Source: Candidatus Woesearchaeota archaeon (GTDB lineage: Archaea > Nanobdellota > Nanobdellia > Woesearchaeales > ARS49). Taken from it: a DNA stretch of 7,160 bases. The translations under genes and the position numbers were made by a program. Location of the stretch: positions 1 to 7,160 of the forward strand of contig JACQMU010000086.1 of the NCBI GenBank assembly GCA_016203425.1, written 5' to 3'. Each line of letters starts with the position of its first letter. Position 1 is the first letter of the stretch. The notes under the pieces are model-generated. The model was not told the origin of the DNA, did not search any database, and worked only from the letters and a program-made list of their open reading frames with translations. Below are positions 4,758 through 7,160 of the stretch, piece by piece.

Positions 4758-5521
4758 GATTTCTTCACCTCAATGCTCACTGCATTTTCCATTACTCTGA
4801 TGTATCTCGGACACAAAGTATATTCATAATTATTTTTGTTGCAGTAATCAATCAGCTGTTGTTTTTCTTGCTCATTATTAAACTTTACGATGACATTAAT
4901 GCCGTTTTTGTTGCGGTGGATGATGTCAAATGTTGCCAAGTCTTGTTTTATTTTGTTTGTTGTTTTGTTCCAAGTATTCAGTTTTCCTTTTAGTATTGTT
5001 AATTCTTTTTCTAACGCTTCGCATTTTGTTTCATCAAATTGTCCTTCCAATGTTATTTCTTCATCTGTTGCAATAAATCCTCCGTAGTGAAGATTAACAG
5101 GCTTGTCTTTGCCAAAGCTTCCGAGAATTATGTCGCCTATTTTTGCGTTTTCTGTTCCAATTGAGCCTGAAGCATCATTTATCAGCAGACATTTTTTTGT
5201 TTTGCATATTTCGTAAATCTCGTTCATCGGCTGTTCTGCACAGTATCCTGTCAGTGAATTTACAAGCAATGCGCTTTTGTCGCCAGCTTTTTGTTCTAAA
5301 TCTTTCAGCTCAATAATTCCATAATCTGTTTTTAGTTCGACAACGGTTAATTTTTGTTTTTTTGCGTAATCTCTGTAAGTCAGCCAACCGCCTTGATCTT
5401 GGATTAAGACTGTGTTTATTTTGTTCTTCAAATGTTTTAGAACTGCAAGTATTGCGTGGTCTCCGCTTGCTGTCAGAACTGTGAATTTTTTGTTGACGAG
5501 TGTTTTGATAACTTCAAGCAT
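4754..5521 (-). CDS. Short DegT/DnrJ-like PLP-dependent (fold-type I) protein
   Basis: The 255-residue protein resembles fold-type I aminotransferase-like enzymes. After an early TASGDHAILAVLKHL segment (TxSGxxA-type cofactor loop), ALLVNSLTGYCA resembles the strand and loop before the active site, INDASGSIG supplies the Asp (D116) that would bind the pyridine nitrogen, and SFGKDKPVNLHYGGFIATD matches the DegT pattern S-F-x-x-x-K followed by GG, with K140 as candidate Schiff-base lysine. At 255 residues it is much shorter than the usual 370 or so; the C-terminal domain is reduced to one helical segment and a small strand region (about 165-255). It may be a minimal enzyme or one that lost its reaction. 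Substrate unknown. First gene of a two-gene operon; ATG 5521 is 26 bp from a TATA box. Confidence 0.7.
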   Translation of the reverse strand: MLEVIKTLVNKKFTVLTASGDHAILAVLKHLKNKINTVLIQDQGGWLTYRDYAKKQKLTVVELKTDYGIIELKDLEQKAGDKSALLVNSLTGYCAEQPMNEIYEICKTKKCLLINDASGSIGTENAKIGDIILGSFGKDKPVNLHYGGFIATDEEITLEGQFDETKCEALEKELTILKGKLNTWNKTTNKIKQDLATFDIIHRNKNGINVIVKFNNEQEKQQLIDYCNKNNYEYTLCPRYIRVMENAVSIEVKKS

Positions 5522-5543
5522 GTGTAAAAAAATAAGTTTCTTG

Positions 5544-5551
5544 TTTATAAA
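5544..5551 (-). promoter_or_regulatory. TATA box of the PLP-fold/zinc-ribbon operon
   Basis: TTTATAAA is centred about 26 bp upstream of the minus-strand ATG at 5521. It shares a 99-bp intergenic region with the divergent membrane-protein promoter. Confidence 0.6.
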
Positions 5552-5591
5552 TCACGCGCACAGGCATTATACTATTTCTCAACAAAAACAA

Positions 5592-5598
5592 TTAAATA
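5592..5598 (+). promoter_or_regulatory. TATA box of the DUF1189-like gene
   Basis: TTAAATA is centred 26 bp before ATG 5621, predicting a leaderless mRNA and favouring that ATG over the in-frame TTG at 5615. Confidence 0.55.
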
Positions 5599-5620
5599 CT
5601 TCTTTCTCAACTTTTTGTTT

Positions 5621-6394
5621 ATGCGGGAGCTTTTGAGAAAATTATTTTTGGTCTTCACTGCAAGGAATCTTTATGAAAGAACTTTGCAGCCTTTTAGAAA
5701 GAGTGTTTGGTTTTTTTCCAAGTCTTTGTTTTTTGCGTTTGTGATAATGGGTTTGTTGTACATCCCGACATTGGTGCGTTTGCCTGCGTATTTTGACCAG
5801 CAAATGTCAAAGTTTAAGTCGCTCTCAATTGATAGTAATTTCACTGTTTCTTCGCCAGTTTATTTTCCTGAACGTGATGGCTTGATAATAATTGATACAA
5901 CTGGCTTGCACCAAAAGCCAAAGTATGAGCGTTTTTTGATAACACACGAAGGTGTGTTTTTCAAGCTTTTCAGGGAGTCTCATTTTATCAAGGCAGAAAG
6001 TTTTAAGGATGTGCTGTCGCATAGGGATAGTTTTGCGTTGTTGTTTGCCGCAATTCTTGTGGTGGTTCTTCCTGCTCTTGCGTTTTGGTTGTATATGTTT
6101 TTATGGCTCAAATACTTTCTCCTCATCATTTTGTTAGGTTCTGTATTTTTCACATTGTTTGATCTCACGCACTGGCGCAAGTCGTGGAAACAAATGCTGG
6201 GCATTGCAGCTTATGTTTCTTTTGTTCCGATGATGATTGAGGTTGTTTCATTGCCTTTTGGAACAGAATATTTGCTTCCTGTTTTTGAGACTATGGGTAT
6301 TGATTTGTATGCTGTTCCTTTAGTCTTGCATTCAGTGCTCATTGTTATTCTTGCGTTTGTTGTGCACATGGCAGGTAAGCATGCTGTTGAGTAA
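5621..6394 (+). CDS. DUF1189-like polytopic membrane protein
   Basis: The 257-residue protein has a short basic N-terminus (MRELLRKLF, then NLYERTLQPFRKS), a first membrane segment at about 32-52, an extracytoplasmic-looking region at 55-135 containing FTVSSPVYFPERDGLIIIDTTG, then four hydrophobic segments at about 138-160, 163-183, 194-213 and 231-250. This layout, one helix, a loop with a short strand-rich domain, then a helical bundle, and the DGLIIIDTTG stretch fit the DUF1189 family of unknown function. The start ATG was chosen for TATA spacing. The last 14 bases overlap the flavin-reductase-like gene, so the two are probably one operon. No catalytic residues are evident. Confidence 0.7.
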   Translation: MRELLRKLFLVFTARNLYERTLQPFRKSVWFFSKSLFFAFVIMGLLYIPTLVRLPAYFDQQMSKFKSLSIDSNFTVSSPVYFPERDGLIIIDTTGLHQKPKYERFLITHEGVFFKLFRESHFIKAESFKDVLSHRDSFALLFAAILVVVLPALAFWLYMFLWLKYFLLIILLGSVFFTLFDLTHWRKSWKQMLGIAAYVSFVPMMIEVVSLPFGTEYLLPVFETMGIDLYAVPLVLHSVLIVILAFVVHMAGKHAVE

Positions 6395-6872
6395 TCCGCG
6401 CCAGACAATTATTGTGTCTTGCAGAGGCGCTGCAACAATTTTTGGGCGCGAGCACAATCTTGATGAATTGTTTCCGACTGAATGGCACACTCCAATTTCG
6501 AAGGAAAAAATGTTGTACGCGGTTGTGCTTCCTAAATCTCATCATGCAACTGAAATAATTCGTTCATCAAATGTTTTTGCTGTTAACTTTCCTTCTTTTG
6601 ACCACAAGGATGCAGTTATTAGAATTCGCAAACATCTTGGAGAAACGCTTGACAAATTCATGCTGGCTGGTTTCACTAAAGTTGAGTGTGAAAAGATTGA
6701 TTGTCCGCGTATTGCAGAGGCTGTTGGTTTTCTCGAATGTGGAGTTAAGCAAATAATTGATGTTGACGACAATGTTTTGTTTGTTGGCGAGGTTGTTGAT
6801 TCTGGTGTCAAGCATGATGTCAAAAGATTATTTTTCATCGAAGGAGAAGAGTATACGACGACGATAAAATAA
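6381..6872 (+). CDS. Flavin reductase-like (FMN-binding split-barrel) protein
   Basis: The 163-residue protein begins at ATG 6381, inside the end of the upstream membrane-protein gene. The reading is open further upstream but would overlap it by more than 50 bp from a TTG. The fold pattern fits the flavin reductase-like family: an early strand RQTIIVSCRGAA, then NLDELFPTEWHTPISKEKMLYAVVLPKSHHATEIIRSSNVFAVNFPS, where the sequence ISKEKMLYAVVLPKSHHATEII corresponds to the flavin-binding strand-loop-helix, and later strands with ECGVKQIIDVDDNVLFVGEVVDSG. Such proteins bind FMN and either reduce flavins or transfer electrons (flavoredoxin type); the substrate cannot be inferred. Cysteines C14, C103, C108 and C120 do not form a clear metal motif. 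Its stop lies 3 nt from that of the convergent DinD-like gene. Confidence 0.75.
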   Translation: MLLSNPRQTIIVSCRGAATIFGREHNLDELFPTEWHTPISKEKMLYAVVLPKSHHATEIIRSSNVFAVNFPSFDHKDAVIRIRKHLGETLDKFMLAGFTKVECEKIDCPRIAEAVGFLECGVKQIIDVDDNVLFVGEVVDSGVKHDVKRLFFIEGEEYTTTIK

Positions 6873-6875
6873 GAT

Positions 6876-7160
6876 TTATTCCTTATTTCTTGACGATTCC
6901 GCAATTTTCTTTTGTTCGTCTTTAACTTTTCTCGGATCACCATTTTGTGCAATAAGATAACACGCATATCTTGTGAGCATATACTCTTCGATGTATCTCT
7001 CAGCTTCTGAGCCGAGCTTAACCATTTTCTTGATGGCAGGAAAATGGTTGTTTATATCATATCCTGAGTTTTTGCACGCGATTTTTGCTTTTTCAATTGT
7101 ATTGACAAAGTTCTCCCATTTGTCATATCCCAAAAGCCTTTGCAAGTCCCTCGCAAACCA
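6876..7160 (-). CDS. DinD-family protein, 5' end outside window, probably internally deleted
   Basis: The minus-strand frame is open to the window edge and reads WFARDLQRLLGYDKWENF, then IEKAKIACKNSG, HFPAIKKMVKLGSEAERYIEEYMLTRYACYLIAQNGDPRK, a close match to the N-terminal half of DinD (DNA-damage-inducible protein D, which in E. coli acts on RecA filaments). The ATG and first residues lie beyond 7160. After NGDPRK the family normally continues for well over 100 residues, starting with a region like IAFAQTYFA; here only 16 residues follow (VKDEQKKIAESSRNKE) before TAA. These resemble the Lys/Glu-rich end of DinD proteins, suggesting an in-frame internal deletion rather than a simple stop. 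It may make a short protein; RecA-related function is doubtful. Family strong, deletion inferred. Confidence 0.8.
   Translation of the reverse strand, partial: WFARDLQRLLGYDKWENFVNTIEKAKIACKNSGYDINNHFPAIKKMVKLGSEAERYIEEYMLTRYACYLIAQNGDPRKVKDEQKKIAESSRNKE

Noticed and set aside
6542..6967. Minus-strand open frame of 141 codons opposite the flavin-reductase-like gene
   Set aside because: Low-complexity Ser/Thr-rich shadow overlapping two genes with family matches.
1..7160. CRISPR array, rRNA, transposase gene or replication origin
   Set aside because: No regularly spaced repeats, no rRNA-like stretch, no transposase-like protein and no clustered origin boxes were seen.

Overview
The window reads as a compact archaeal chromosome segment, probably from a DPANN-type archaeon with a small genome. 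The archaeal calls rest on a full-length transcription factor B, a class II tRNA-Ser with a bulge-helix-bulge intron, tRNAs without encoded CCA, and TATA boxes about 26 bp upstream of start codons (leaderless transcription). The DPANN placement is inferred from compactness and gene style, not from a marker phylogeny.

Left edge (1-905): the C-terminal two thirds of a BRO-N/antirepressor-type gene, virus- or plasmid-related and A-rich compared with its neighbours. It is broken by a 55-nt insertion at 426-480 that is almost entirely palindromic: two perfect hairpins inside a short terminal stem. The insertion shifts the frame and brings in a stop. A second GC-rich palindrome lies just past the gene.

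Centre-left (906-3035): tRNA-Val(GAC), a small FHA-domain protein, an intron-containing tRNA-Ser(UGA), then two tandem paralogous genes. Each paralog has an unrecognised N-terminal domain and a response-regulator-like receiver domain in which the phospho-acceptor Asp is replaced by an invariant Arg-His pair. An FHA protein beside two pseudo-receivers may be a small signalling module. It is the best candidate here for something undescribed.

Centre (3032-5521): a Trm112-like zinc-ribbon protein (minus), TFB (plus), and a two-gene minus-strand operon made of a short DegT-like PLP-fold protein and a double zinc-ribbon protein with an acidic tail, joined by an ATGA start/stop overlap.

Right (5621-7160): a DUF1189-like membrane protein overlaps a flavin-reductase-like (FMN split-barrel) protein. 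At the right edge is a minus-strand DinD-family gene whose 5' end lies outside the window and which seems to have lost its middle and most of its C-terminal half. The window is therefore flanked by two damaged genes of the BRO/DinD type.

Convergent gene ends are extremely tight: two stop codons share one TTAA, another pair abuts with no spacer, and a third pair is 3 nt apart. No stretch over 300 bp lacks a gene. No CRISPR array, rRNA, transposase or replication origin was seen.
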